A stretch of DNA of 64,000 nt from an uncultured Flavobacteriaceae bacterium (GCA_947501845.1 CANMXP010000003.1:62001-126000), one strand, 5' to 3'. Counted from the stretch's first letter, positions 45,110-52,649 are shown. Notes: generated from the sequence alone by a model not told the origin. Numbers and translations: made by a program.

Positions 45110-45736
45110 ATGAAAAAAGTAAATGTTTATCAGTATGTTGATGAAGCTATGACTTCTCTAGATAATGGAGGACGGTTTTATAATGTTTTAACTAAAGCAA
45201 ATGATGGTGTTATATCTCAAGCGGAATTGAGTAAAGTAGGCGGAGTGTTTAATGATACCCAGAAAATGATTTTGTTTTTTGAATTAGCGACTTCTAAATT
45301 GGCTGAAAGCAATAAGATGATGATACTTTCTAAGATGGAAGGCAAATTAAAAGAAAGTTATACTAAATTTGCACCTCAAAAAATGTTTCCCTCCGAAGCA
45401 ATTAGTAAAGGTGTTTTATCATCAAATGCGATACTTACAGGAGTACCTAAATTGGTGACTTCTAAAACAGATTTTAATGGGTTTATTATGGTGTCAGTAA
45501 TGACTGGAAAGGTGACGACATTTATGATGATACCTCTAATTGATGCGTATGATGTTTACGAATTAAAAGACGAATTACATTCTGAAACGTTTATAATCGC
45601 ACATGCTAGGAGTAAAGAAAAATTACCGAACAAAAAAATTAAAGTAGCTGGTGCTTTTAAAGAATTAAAAGCTGGTATGGAGGCAGGTTCTAATTCTAAA
45701 ATGTTTTTAGAAGCAGTTTATTATTCAGATAACTAA
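45110..45736 (+). CDS. Hypothetical protein between ketoacyl synthase and bioA
   Basis: 208 aa, soluble, no signal peptide and no domain I recognise. The N-terminal half is charged and helical (KVNVYQYVDEAMTSLDNGGR, ELATSKLAESNKMMI). The second half is beta-rich (FNGFIMVSVMTGKVTTFMMI, HSETFIIAHARSKEKL). It is transcribed against the biotin genes on both sides, so it is probably not part of that operon. Codon use matches the neighbours. I assign no function. Confidence 0.7.
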   Translation: MKKVNVYQYVDEAMTSLDNGGRFYNVLTKANDGVISQAELSKVGGVFNDTQKMILFFELATSKLAESNKMMILSKMEGKLKESYTKFAPQKMFPSEAISKGVLSSNAILTGVPKLVTSKTDFNGFIMVSVMTGKVTTFMMIPLIDAYDVYELKDELHSETFIIAHARSKEKLPNKKIKVAGAFKELKAGMEAGSNSKMFLEAVYYSDN

Positions 45737-45796
45737 AGCTGTATTCAATAAAGAGAAGACTTTTTGAAGGTTCTACCTAGTGCAATAAATAGCACA

Positions 45797-47062
45797 TTAA
45801 ACAATTTCTAAAACATCTTCAGTAACTTGATAGATTTTTTGTAATTGTTCTTTAGTAATGGTATAAGGAGCCTGAATATAGATTGTATTTCCTAAAGGAC
45901 GGAGAAAAACACCACGATCTAAAAAAAATTGGAATAGCTTATCTCGTAAATTACCATAACGTTTCATTTCCACATTTAAATCCAGAGCAAAAATAACACC
46001 TGTTTGTCTTGTAGACTTTACTTTTGGATGTGTTTTGATATGCTCGTCAAACACATTATGGGAAGCAGTAATAATTTTTATATTTTGTTGAATGGTTTCC
46101 GATTGTAATAATTCTATACTTGCTAATGCCGCGGTGCATGCTAATGGGTTAGCAGAGTAAGTATGCCCGTGAAATAAGCCTTTCCTAATATCATCACTAT
46201 AAAATGCTTGATAAATTTCTTCAGAACATGTAGTAAGTCCCATAGGTAGTAAACCCCCAGTTAGGGCTTTACTTAAGCACATAATATCAGGTTTTGTATC
46301 TATATGAAGGGAGGCAAAGTAATCTCCTGTTTTTCCAAAGCCAGTCATAACTTCGTCGGCAACTGTAATAATATCATGGTCTTTACAAAACTTTAAAATA
46401 GCATTTAGCCCTTTCAAATCATGCATTTTCATAGCGGCTGCACCTTGAACCAAAGGTTCGTAAACAAAACCAGCTACTTTATTGGTTCTTACTATGTCGT
46501 TTAATGTATTTAAAATAGCCTCATTGTTTTTCCCATCTGGAGTTGGAATACGTTTTACTTCTAAAAAGAAATCTTCAAAGGGACCATTATAGACTGATAA
46601 TCCAGATACGCTCATAGCTCCAAAAGTGTCTCCGTGAAATCCATCTTCAAAAGCAATAAGTATATGGCGTTTCTCATCTTTATTAAAATGAAATTGCAAA
46701 GCCATTTTTATACCAATTTCAACAGCAGAAGAACCATTATCACTAAAGAAAATTTTGTTTTGGTTGTCAGGCAAGATTTTAATAAGTGCTTCCGATAGTT
46801 TTATTGCTGGTTCGTGTGTAAAACCGCTAAAAATAATTTGATCTAATTGTTGCATTTGAGAAGCAACACGATTGGTAATATATTCATTACAATGCCCATA
46901 CATACAGGTATACCAAGATGCAATAGCATCAATATATTCGTTACCGTCTTCATCATATAAAATACATCCCTTTGCTTTCGTTATTGCAATTGTTTCTGGA
47001 TGTAGCTTATGCTGTGTTAAGGGATGCCAGAGGTGTTTTTTGTCGCGTTCTTTTAAACTCAT
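45797..47062 (-). CDS. bioA: Adenosylmethionine-8-amino-7-oxononanoate aminotransferase BioA
   Basis: 421 aa class III aminotransferase. HLWHPLTQHKLH and ASWYTCMYGHCN near the N terminus are specific for BioA. The cofactor aspartate is in ADEVMTGFGKTG (D236) and the PLP lysine is K265 (CLSKALTGGLLPMGLT). It converts KAPA to DAPA using S-adenosylmethionine as amino donor. It is last in the bioF-DUF2007-bioD-bioA operon, 87 bases after bioD, and that gap is filled by dispersed repeats. Confidence 0.95.
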   Translation of the reverse strand: MSLKERDKKHLWHPLTQHKLHPETIAITKAKGCILYDEDGNEYIDAIASWYTCMYGHCNEYITNRVASQMQQLDQIIFSGFTHEPAIKLSEALIKILPDNQNKIFFSDNGSSAVEIGIKMALQFHFNKDEKRHILIAFEDGFHGDTFGAMSVSGLSVYNGPFEDFFLEVKRIPTPDGKNNEAILNTLNDIVRTNKVAGFVYEPLVQGAAAMKMHDLKGLNAILKFCKDHDIITVADEVMTGFGKTGDYFASLHIDTKPDIMCLSKALTGGLLPMGLTTCSEEIYQAFYSDDIRKGLFHGHTYSANPLACTAALASIELLQSETIQQNIKIITASHNVFDEHIKTHPKVKSTRQTGVIFALDLNVEMKRYGNLRDKLFQFFLDRGVFLRPLGNTIYIQAPYTITKEQLQKIYQVTEDVLEIV

Positions 47063-47070
47063 AGTTTTTT

Positions 47071-47145
47071 GTCATTTCCGCGAAAGCGGGAATCTGTTTT
47101 TTTATTTCATATTAGTTATGTGATCCTGAAATGAGTTAAGGGGAG
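47071..47145. repeat. Composite dispersed palindromic repeat between bioD and bioA
   Basis: It starts GTCATTTCCGCGAAAGCGGG with the hairpin CCGC-GAAA-GCGG and ends with GATCCTGAAATGAGTTAAGG, a decayed form of the CCTGAA...TTCAGG palindrome also seen near atpC. Elements of this look (GTCATTCCCGCGAAAGCGGG) are widespread in flavobacterial intergenic DNA. Its effect on bioA expression is unknown. Confidence 0.6.
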
Positions 47146-47149
47146 ACAA

Positions 47150-47758
47150 CTACAATTTATCCTTAAACAATTCAGCATATTCTCTCACAACATTTTTATC
47201 AAAATAAGGTTCTTCATTAATACGCCCAATAATCGAAACCCCTGTCATTTTTTTAATAATACTTTCAGTTGTTTTATGCTCGTTTCCGCTAAAAATAAGA
47301 GAGATGTCAGCCCCTTTTTCTTTTAAAGCATTTATGGTTAGTAGGGTATGATTAATACTTCCTAAATAATGTCTGGAAACAATAATAATCTTGTAATTGG
47401 GTTTAATAAGGTCAAAAACCGTTTGAGTATTATTTAAGGGAACTAACAACCCACCAGCACCTTCAATAACTAAATGGTTTTTTGTTTTTGGGGCATTAAT
47501 TTGGCTTATGTCAATTGAAACCCCATCAATCTCCGCTGCAGCATGTGGACTCATGGGTGTTTTTAGAGCATAGGCATTAGGGTGAAACTTTGATTTTGTA
47601 TTGGAAATTAACCTTTCTACTTTTTTGGTGTCGCAGTTTTCCAGTTCGCCAGCTTGAACGGGTTTCCAGTAGTCTGCTTGTAAAGCTTCTGTCACTATAG
47701 CCGATGCAATAGTTTTACCAACATCTGTAGATATTCCTGTTATAAAATAAGAGTTCAT
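47150..47758 (-). CDS. bioD: Dethiobiotin synthetase BioD
   Basis: 202 aa. The P-loop is FITGISTDVGKTIAS. Downstream it has YWKPVQAG, ALKTPMSPHAAAEIDG and VIEGAGGLLVPLN, each characteristic of BioD. It closes the ureido ring of DAPA with CO2 and ATP. It starts on the base directly before the stop-side end of the DUF2007 gene, so the two are probably translationally coupled. Confidence 0.95.
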   Translation of the reverse strand: MNSYFITGISTDVGKTIASAIVTEALQADYWKPVQAGELENCDTKKVERLISNTKSKFHPNAYALKTPMSPHAAAEIDGVSIDISQINAPKTKNHLVIEGAGGLLVPLNNTQTVFDLIKPNYKIIIVSRHYLGSINHTLLTINALKEKGADISLIFSGNEHKTTESIIKKMTGVSIIGRINEEPYFDKNVVREYAELFKDKL

Positions 47759-48136
47759 TTAAAAAACGGTATTACAAATATTACAACGGTACTTTGTTTT
47801 TTCAAAAAAAGGAAATAGCATATAAAATATGTTTTTTCGAGAAGGTTCAGCTATTAATATTTTAGTCGATTCGCAATTGTTACAGACAATAGCGTTTCCG
47901 TTTTTGTCTTTTTCATAGGTTCTTATTCTATTATATATTTTTAAGGCTTCCGTTGCATCGTCATTGTAAACTAATAATTTAACGCCGCCAATAGCTTGAC
48001 TAATTAAAGGATCTGAATCTATCGTTTTTTCATCCAATAACATAACGCGAATACCTTCTGCTTCTAGCTTAGATTTTGTGACTTGAGCCTCTGTAGAATA
48101 AGGAAACGTTGCTAATATGGTGTAATTATCTATCAT
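47759..48136 (-). CDS. DUF2007 protein with C-terminal zinc ribbon, embedded in the bio operon
   Basis: 125 aa. Residues 1-70 form a DUF2007 (PII-like fold) domain: YTILATFPYSTEAQVTKSKL, then LLDEKTIDSDPLISQAIGGV and KLLVYNDDATEALKIY. Residues 84-125 carry two CxxC pairs (CNNCESTKI and YRCNICNTVF) with a hydrophobic stretch between them (NIFYMLFPFF), a likely zinc ribbon. It is called a putative signal-transducing domain, but no ligand is established. It lies between bioF (14 bases) and bioD (no gap), so it is co-transcribed with biotin synthesis. Confidence 0.82.
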   Translation of the reverse strand: MIDNYTILATFPYSTEAQVTKSKLEAEGIRVMLLDEKTIDSDPLISQAIGGVKLLVYNDDATEALKIYNRIRTYEKDKNGNAIVCNNCESTKILIAEPSRKNIFYMLFPFFEKTKYRCNICNTVF

Positions 48137-48150
48137 AAAATGAAATCATT

Positions 48151-49287
48151 TTAGACAAAGGTAGTGAGTAAGTTTAAAACTTGAGAGATTTCAGCTTTTG
48201 AATTATAAGAATGTAAACAAAATCGCAAACGTTCTTGCCTTTTTGGAACTGTTGGTGATAAAATGGGTTTTATATTAAAACCGTGTTCTTGAAGTTTTTT
48301 TGAAATTGATTTTACCTTTTCATTTCCAGAAATGATACAACAATGAATTGCAGAATCACTATCAATAAATAAATCTTGCAGTTTGTTTTTAATGGTTTCA
48401 GCTTTAAAAAACGCAATATTTTGGTACAGCTTATTTCTGTTTTTACTCTGAATCACTTCATGATAAGCAGAATGAACAGTTGCTAATGCATGAGGGGGTA
48501 AAGCCGTGGTGTAGATAAAACTTCGCGAGAAATTCACTAAATATTTTTTAAGAGATTCACTTCCTAGAACAGCTGCTCCATGGGTACCTATGGCTTTTCC
48601 AAAAGTGATGATTCGAGCAAAAACATCTTGTTCTATATTTAAATGTTGAACCAACCCAACGCCGCGATCTCCAAAAACACCAATGGCATGTGCTTCGTCT
48701 ATAATTAAAAAAGCATCGTGTTTTTTACATAGTTGTACCATCTTCTTTAAGTCTGGAGAATCACCGTCCATTGAGAAAACAGATTCTGTGACTATATAGA
48801 TGTCTTGACTGTCATTCTGAGCTTGTCGAAGAATCTGCTGCTTTAAATCTTCCAGATTATTATGCTTAAATTTAAAAGCTTTCGCATTGGAAAGTTTTAT
48901 ACCATCACGAATAGATGCGTGAATATACTCATCGTATAAAATGATATCGCCACGCTGTGGAATACATGAAAATAGCCCCACATTAGCATCATAACCAGAA
49001 TTGAAAATTAAAGAAGCTTCACTATTATGAAAATCAGATAATAAGGGCTCAACATCATTGAAAAGCGGGTGATTTCCTGAAAGTAAACGTGAACCCGTTG
49101 CTCCGTTGTGAGTCATATGATGTTCCGTTAAAAGCTCATGGGAATTATTAAAAATGGTTTCAGATTTTGAAAAACCTAAATAATCGTTGGACGAAAAATC
49201 AACTAAATCATTACGCGCACCCAACTGCCGTAAAGCGTTATTAGCTTTACGATTTTCCAGTTTTTGTTGAAGCTTTTTAGGAAACAT
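48151..49287 (-). CDS. bioF: 8-amino-7-oxononanoate synthase BioF (KAPA synthase)
   Basis: 378 aa PLP enzyme of the alpha-oxoamine synthase family. DFSSNDYLGFS, NGATGSRLLSGNHPLF, IIDEAHAIGVFGDRG and the PLP lysine K231 (IITFGKAIGTHGAA) are all present. It condenses pimeloyl-thioester with alanine. Residues 152-159 (ILRQAQND) are translated from a common dispersed repeat inserted in frame in a surface region just before the strand IYIVTESVFSMDGD, so the enzyme should still fold. It is the first gene of the operon; its promoter places the start at or close to the ATG. Confidence 0.94.
   Translation of the reverse strand: MFPKKLQQKLENRKANNALRQLGARNDLVDFSSNDYLGFSKSETIFNNSHELLTEHHMTHNGATGSRLLSGNHPLFNDVEPLLSDFHNSEASLIFNSGYDANVGLFSCIPQRGDIILYDEYIHASIRDGIKLSNAKAFKFKHNNLEDLKQQILRQAQNDSQDIYIVTESVFSMDGDSPDLKKMVQLCKKHDAFLIIDEAHAIGVFGDRGVGLVQHLNIEQDVFARIITFGKAIGTHGAAVLGSESLKKYLVNFSRSFIYTTALPPHALATVHSAYHEVIQSKNRNKLYQNIAFFKAETIKNKLQDLFIDSDSAIHCCIISGNEKVKSISKKLQEHGFNIKPILSPTVPKRQERLRFCLHSYNSKAEISQVLNLLTTFV
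48811..48835. repeat. Dispersed repeat inserted in frame in bioF
   Basis: GTCATTCTGAGCTTGTCGAA followed by GAATC. In the bioF direction it reads as codons for ILRQAQND. The unit is known to me as one of the commonest short repeats in Bacteroidota genomes, usually found between genes. Confidence 0.75.
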
Positions 49288-49291
49288 GGAG

Positions 49292-49299
49292 CAAAGATA
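49292..49299 (-). promoter_or_regulatory. -7 box of the bioF operon promoter
   Basis: TATCTTTG on the minus strand, only 4 bases before the ATG at 49287, so the mRNA should be leaderless or nearly so. The -33 position is covered by the inverted repeat at 49305-49337 and has no TTG. Confidence 0.55.
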
Positions 49300-49304
49300 C
49301 TAAA

Positions 49305-49337
49305 AGACCTGTCAGGTTTTTAAAACCTAACAGGTCT
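49305..49337. repeat. 33-base near-perfect palindrome at the bioF promoter
   Basis: AGACCTGTCAGGTTTT (49305-49320), one base, then AAAACCTAACAGGTCT (49322-49337); one mismatch in 16-bp arms. It covers the -33 region of the bioF promoter. Elements of this type (AACCTGACAGGT) recur in flavobacterial genomes, so it may be a mobile repeat rather than a dedicated operator. Confidence 0.7.
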
Positions 49338-49377
49338 AATCTGTGAGTGTAAAATATCTTTTTTTAATAAAAAATTA

Positions 49378-49405
49378 TTGTTTTTCGATAATTTTACTAT
49401 ATTTG
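49378..49405 (+). promoter_or_regulatory. Promoter of the DUF2975/XRE cassette
   Basis: TTG (49378-49380), 17 bases, TATATTTG (49398-49405); the ATG is at 49436. Both boxes match the Bacteroidota consensus. A palindrome begins on the next base. Confidence 0.7.
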
Positions 49406-49422
49406 TTATTGTTAAACAATAA
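49406..49422. promoter_or_regulatory. Candidate operator palindrome
   Basis: TTATTGTT-A-AACAATAA, perfect 8-bp arms around one base, overlapping the expected transcription start. Its size and position suit a dimeric XRE repressor such as the one encoded at 51319. Confidence 0.55.
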
Positions 49423-49435
49423 TTTTATAAATATA

Positions 49436-49963
49436 ATGATGAAAGACAATACAAATATTTTAACTATTATCACTTGGGTTATTTTGCTGTCTTTAGCTTC
49501 AATTTTACTTAATGATATTAGACAATTTGATTTTAACCAATTTAAAGAATTTCAAAATTGGGCAGAATCTGCAGATAAAAACGAATCTTGGTTTACCTCA
49601 AAAAATGCTATAAAATGGAGCTATTATGTAATTAGTGTTGCTTTATTTTTCTTTAGAGGCTACCTCATTTATGGCTTTTCTTATTTTTTATCAATTCTAA
49701 AAGAAATAGAAAAGGGGAATTACTTTAGTAATAATAATATAAGATCTTTCAAAAAGATAGGGAATATCTTTATTTGGTATACTATTAATGTTTTTGTTTT
49801 AAGGTTTCTTCTGGCATCCACAAGAAAATCTACTTTCAACTTTTTTAATGAACTTAAAGCAGAGTTTACTTTTTTAATTCCAGCTGGTTTAGCGCTTTAT
49901 ATTCTTGCGGAGATATTCAAACAAGCTAAGAAAACAAAAGAAGAAAATGACTTAACCATATAA
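49436..49963 (+). CDS. DUF2975 membrane protein (cassette copy 1)
   Basis: 175 aa from the first of two near-adjacent ATG codons (49436 or 49439); the longer frame extends into the promoter and is rejected. It has four hydrophobic helices (about 8-24, 58-80, 105-120 and 145-160) and the typical end KTKEENDLTI. DUF2975 proteins are inner-membrane proteins of unknown role that are nearly always followed by a small XRE regulator. Here the regulator that should follow is reduced to a relic. Confidence 0.82.
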   Translation: MMKDNTNILTIITWVILLSLASILLNDIRQFDFNQFKEFQNWAESADKNESWFTSKNAIKWSYYVISVALFFFRGYLIYGFSYFLSILKEIEKGNYFSNNNIRSFKKIGNIFIWYTINVFVLRFLLASTRKSTFNFFNELKAEFTFLIPAGLALYILAEIFKQAKKTKEENDLTI

Positions 49964-49965
49964 CT

Positions 49966-50019
49966 GTGTAAATAACTGTAAATATTGATGTAATGCTTGC
50001 CAAACGTAAAATGAAAAGC
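49966..50019 (+). pseudogene. Relic of an xre gene 5' end, now leading into the CPBP gene
   Basis: The bases from 49956 to 50019 align without gaps to 51309-51372, the end of DUF2975 copy 2 and the start of the intact xre gene. At 49966 the start codon position reads GTG and the next codon is TAA, so the frame is dead, but the last nine codons (MLAKRKMKS versus MLTERKMKS) are kept in the same frame and become the N terminus of the CPBP protein. Similarity stops after AAAAGC. Confidence 0.75.
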
Positions 50020-50832
50020 GTCTCTCCTTGGTTTTTGATATTTAGTATTTTAGTCATGTTTGTTTTAATGGTAGTCTCTCAATTTGGATTTGCAATACTT
50101 TTTGATAAAGATGTATACGTTCCATTGAAAGCTATTTCTATGAAATTAGTGGCTCATATAACTGGTGGTTTAGTTATTCTTTTCTTGGTATGGCGAGAAG
50201 TGGTGAAAACTAAAACCCCAATTTTAAAAAGATTAGGTTTTATAAAGCCTAATCTATCAAAATTAGATTTTCTAGCGTTGGGACTTGCTTCTTTAGCTGT
50301 GGCTTTATTGGCTAAGGAAATAACAAAAATTGTTATTGTTTTTTTTCCATTTTATAAACCAGAAAAAGATACAAAGCTTCTTTATTTTTTAGAGCAGCTA
50401 ACAACGGAATGGGGCGTTTTATTTATTTTAGTTATTGCCCTTGCTCCAGGTTTTATTGAAGAAATAACCTATAGAGGTTTTTTACAGCGTGGTCTATTAA
50501 AGAAGTTTAGGCCATCTGTATCTATTGTAATTTCGTCATTTATGTTCGGATTGGCTCATATAGTTCCACAAGAAATTGTTTTTACTTCTATTATGGGGCT
50601 ATGGTTAGGGATTAGAGCATGGAGAGTAAATTCTATTTGGCCAACTATATTTTGTCATGCACTTATCAATGGAATGTCAGGTTTCCATATGGTTGGGAAA
50701 CAACTTTGGCAATTCCCTGAAAATTTACCTATTGGTTATAAAATTTTGGTTTTGATTGCGTTTATTTACGCAGTGAAGATTTTAATACAAAAAAAGAATA
50801 AACCAGAATATCTGGACATACAAAGTCATTAA
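49993..50832 (+). CDS. CPBP family intramembrane glutamic protease
   Basis: 279 aa from ATG 49993; the internal ATG at 50011 is also plausible. It has about seven transmembrane helices. The active-site set is complete: E156, E157 and R161 (EEITYRGFLQRG), H189 (FGLAHIVPQE) and H222/N226 (CHALINGMSG). CPBP (Abi) proteins are membrane proteases, some processing CaaX-like peptides or giving self-immunity. The first nine residues derive from a broken xre gene. It lies 29 bases after DUF2975 copy 1 and 13 bases before copy 2, so all belong to one transcript. Confidence 0.88.
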   Translation: MLAKRKMKSVSPWFLIFSILVMFVLMVVSQFGFAILFDKDVYVPLKAISMKLVAHITGGLVILFLVWREVVKTKTPILKRLGFIKPNLSKLDFLALGLASLAVALLAKEITKIVIVFFPFYKPEKDTKLLYFLEQLTTEWGVLFILVIALAPGFIEEITYRGFLQRGLLKKFRPSVSIVISSFMFGLAHIVPQEIVFTSIMGLWLGIRAWRVNSIWPTIFCHALINGMSGFHMVGKQLWQFPENLPIGYKILVLIAFIYAVKILIQKKNKPEYLDIQSH

Positions 50833-50845
50833 TACATTTAAAGTT

Positions 50846-51316
50846 ATGAAAAGAATAAAGCTTTTGTATCGATTTTTAATTTCGATTAATATCCTTTTTT
50901 TTATACTGTTAATTCTGATATTAGCCATTTTAGTTGCGCCTGATTTTGTTTATCAAAAACAGTATGATGATAAAACTCTGGGAATGTTTAACCATTTTAT
51001 TGTTTTTATGCGAGGTATTTTGTTATTCATTGGCTTGTTTAAAATACAGCAAGGCTTATACGCTATAATAAAGAATGGATTTTATAATTCTATTAGCGAA
51101 ATAAAGTTTAAAAACGGAGGTTTTTTTTTAACCCTCTTTGGAGTGACTGCTATTATTTTTAACATTATTATAAAGAGAGAGTTACAACTAAATATATTTA
51201 TAACGAATTTTGTTCAATACCTTTTTGTTGTATTGGTAGGCCTTGGCTTATACATTCTTTCAGATTTTATAAAAAGCGGAGGAATTCTTAAAGAGGAAAA
51301 TGACTTTACCATATAG
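50846..51316 (+). CDS. DUF2975 membrane protein (cassette copy 2)
   Basis: 156 aa, four hydrophobic helices (about 7-31, 48-66, 88-108, 119-139), ending LKEENDFTI, which matches copy 1 (KEENDLTI). The rest has diverged strongly. The stop is two bases before the xre ATG. The pair with XRE is the standard Bacteroidota arrangement, and copy 2 is the intact cassette. Confidence 0.82.
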   Translation: MKRIKLLYRFLISINILFFILLILILAILVAPDFVYQKQYDDKTLGMFNHFIVFMRGILLFIGLFKIQQGLYAIIKNGFYNSISEIKFKNGGFFLTLFGVTAIIFNIIIKRELQLNIFITNFVQYLFVVLVGLGLYILSDFIKSGGILKEENDFTI

Positions 51317-51318
51317 CT

Positions 51319-51525
51319 ATGCCAATTATTGTAAATCTTGATAAGATGCTTACCGAGCGTAAAATGAAAAGCAAAGAGTTGGCTGAAATAATTGGTATAA
51401 CCACAGCAAATATGTCCATTTTAAAATCAGGTAAAGCTAAAGCCATTCGGTTTTCTACATTAGAAGCTATTTGTAAAGCTTTAGATTGCCAGCCGAGTGA
51501 TATTTTAGAGTATGTTGAAGGTTAA
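51319..51525 (+). CDS. XRE/Cro-type HTH regulator (YozG-like)
   Basis: 68 aa single HTH domain: MLTERKMKSKELAEIIGITT, then TANMSILKSGKAKAIRFSTL and CKALDCQPSDILEYVEG. It is the small regulator that goes with DUF2975. It most likely controls the whole cassette, for which the palindrome at 49406 is the obvious site. It is located two bases after DUF2975 copy 2, so it is co-transcribed. Confidence 0.9.
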   Translation: MPIIVNLDKMLTERKMKSKELAEIIGITTANMSILKSGKAKAIRFSTLEAICKALDCQPSDILEYVEG

Positions 51526-51549
51526 TCTAGTATTAAAAATGTATTTTTG
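51515..51549 (+). promoter_or_regulatory. Promoter of the DUF3157 gene
   Basis: TTG (51515-51517) and TATTTTTG (51542-51549) with 24 bases between, slightly long. It is 21 bases before the ATG at 51571. Confidence 0.45.
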
Positions 51550-51570
51550 AAATACAAATTCGATTATATT

Positions 51571-52017
51571 ATGAAAACGTTTTTCTTTCTTTCATTAGTT
51601 ACTATGTCTTGTGTTGGTTTTGCACAAAATAATCATATTGTAAAAACAGAAGATGGAAGGCGTGTTTTACTAAAAGCTGATTTCACCTGGGAGTATATTG
51701 ATGCAGAAAAGTCTAATCCTGTTAATATGGTAGATAATACAAAACCAAAGGCAGATAAAGATTGTAATTTGGCTGAAGACTTTGTAGAACCTAAATTGAA
51801 TAAAAAAATTCAAGCACAACTTAAAAGAGGAAGAGCAACTATAGGACATGTAAAGAAAAAAGTTGCCAAAGATTATAATTGTGAGGTAACCGATATTTTG
51901 CTAGTATCGTTTTCAGAACAAAAGGAGAAAGCCGTTTACTATTTTTGTATTAATGGCACTAAAGCAGCTTATAAGCGTATTGGTAATTCTATCGTAAAAA
52001 AGGATAAGTTTTTTTAA
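51571..52017 (+). CDS. DUF3157 family exported protein
   Basis: 148 aa from the ATG at 51571, which places MKTFFFLS at the head of a signal peptide ending GFAQ. The first mature block (IVKTEDGRRVLLKADFTWEY) is the DUF3157 motif. The second half is basic, with KKKVAKDYNCEVTDILLVSF and YYFCINGTKAAYKRIG. Two cysteines may form a disulfide. It is probably periplasmic or at the outer membrane. Function unknown. Confidence 0.75.
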   Translation: MKTFFFLSLVTMSCVGFAQNNHIVKTEDGRRVLLKADFTWEYIDAEKSNPVNMVDNTKPKADKDCNLAEDFVEPKLNKKIQAQLKRGRATIGHVKKKVAKDYNCEVTDILLVSFSEQKEKAVYYFCINGTKAAYKRIGNSIVKKDKFF

Positions 52018-52018
52018 A

Positions 52019-52555
52019 TTAATCTAGATATATCATTTTACCCGTTTCTTTAGAAGCTTTTTTGTCAATCCACTTATAATCATTAGGAACAGTTGCATCT
52101 AATAGATCAATTTGTAAAAGTTCAGAAATTTCATAACCAATTAAAAAGGCTTCTTTATAATCGTGTTTTTCATAGAGCTCCCAATGCTTATTTCTGTCGT
52201 ACCATAAATTAACTTCAAATATTTTATTTCCATCTTCAAGAGGTTGGTGAAATATGGAAACATATTCATAATTAGAAATCGTTTTCCATTGCCCCAATTT
52301 GATAGGGCCAATTTCATAAGTTTGTCTAAATTTTGATTTTTTAATATCTATATAAACACTTTGATGAAAGGAAAATGCCGTGCCAAAACCTATGAGATAA
52401 ATAACCAATTCTATATTATGACCAATACTTTTTACATTATCATCACTCCAATTGGCCATATATAAAGTATAAGCTAATAACCCAATAGCAACTGTAAAAT
52501 TTAATGCGGCGATTATACGTTGCCATAAAGGACGTTGTTTTTCAGAAACAATCAT
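52019..52555 (-). CDS. Hypothetical membrane protein with two helices
   Basis: 178 aa from the ATG at 52555. A longer start at 52567 lies only 5 bases from the promoter box, so the shorter one is preferred. Two transmembrane helices lie near residues 14-35 and 48-65, followed by a soluble domain with aromatic strands (YIDIKKSKFRQTYEIGPIKL, EVNLWYDRNKHWELYEKHDY). I recognise no family. It converges on the DUF3157 gene (one base between stops) and diverges from umuC. Confidence 0.65.
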   Translation of the reverse strand: MIVSEKQRPLWQRIIAALNFTVAIGLLAYTLYMANWSDDNVKSIGHNIELVIYLIGFGTAFSFHQSVYIDIKKSKFRQTYEIGPIKLGQWKTISNYEYVSIFHQPLEDGNKIFEVNLWYDRNKHWELYEKHDYKEAFLIGYEISELLQIDLLDATVPNDYKWIDKKASKETGKMIYLD

Positions 52556-52571
52556 ATGTTTATTCATAAGT

Positions 52572-52579
52572 CAAATATA
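52572..52579 (-). promoter_or_regulatory. -7 box upstream of 52555
   Basis: TATATTTG on the minus strand, 16 bases before the preferred ATG. It decides between two possible start codons. Confidence 0.45.
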
Positions 52580-52649
52580 AGAAAAGACACAATGGTTGAT
52601 ATGTATTATAGTATTTTAAAAGCCATGGAAATCCTGTATCTTTACTAGC

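Noticed and set aside
52568-52649. LexA/SOS box upstream of umuC
   Set aside because: No palindrome with the usual SOS spacing is present, and a TATCTTTA near 52637 is only a partial -7 box.
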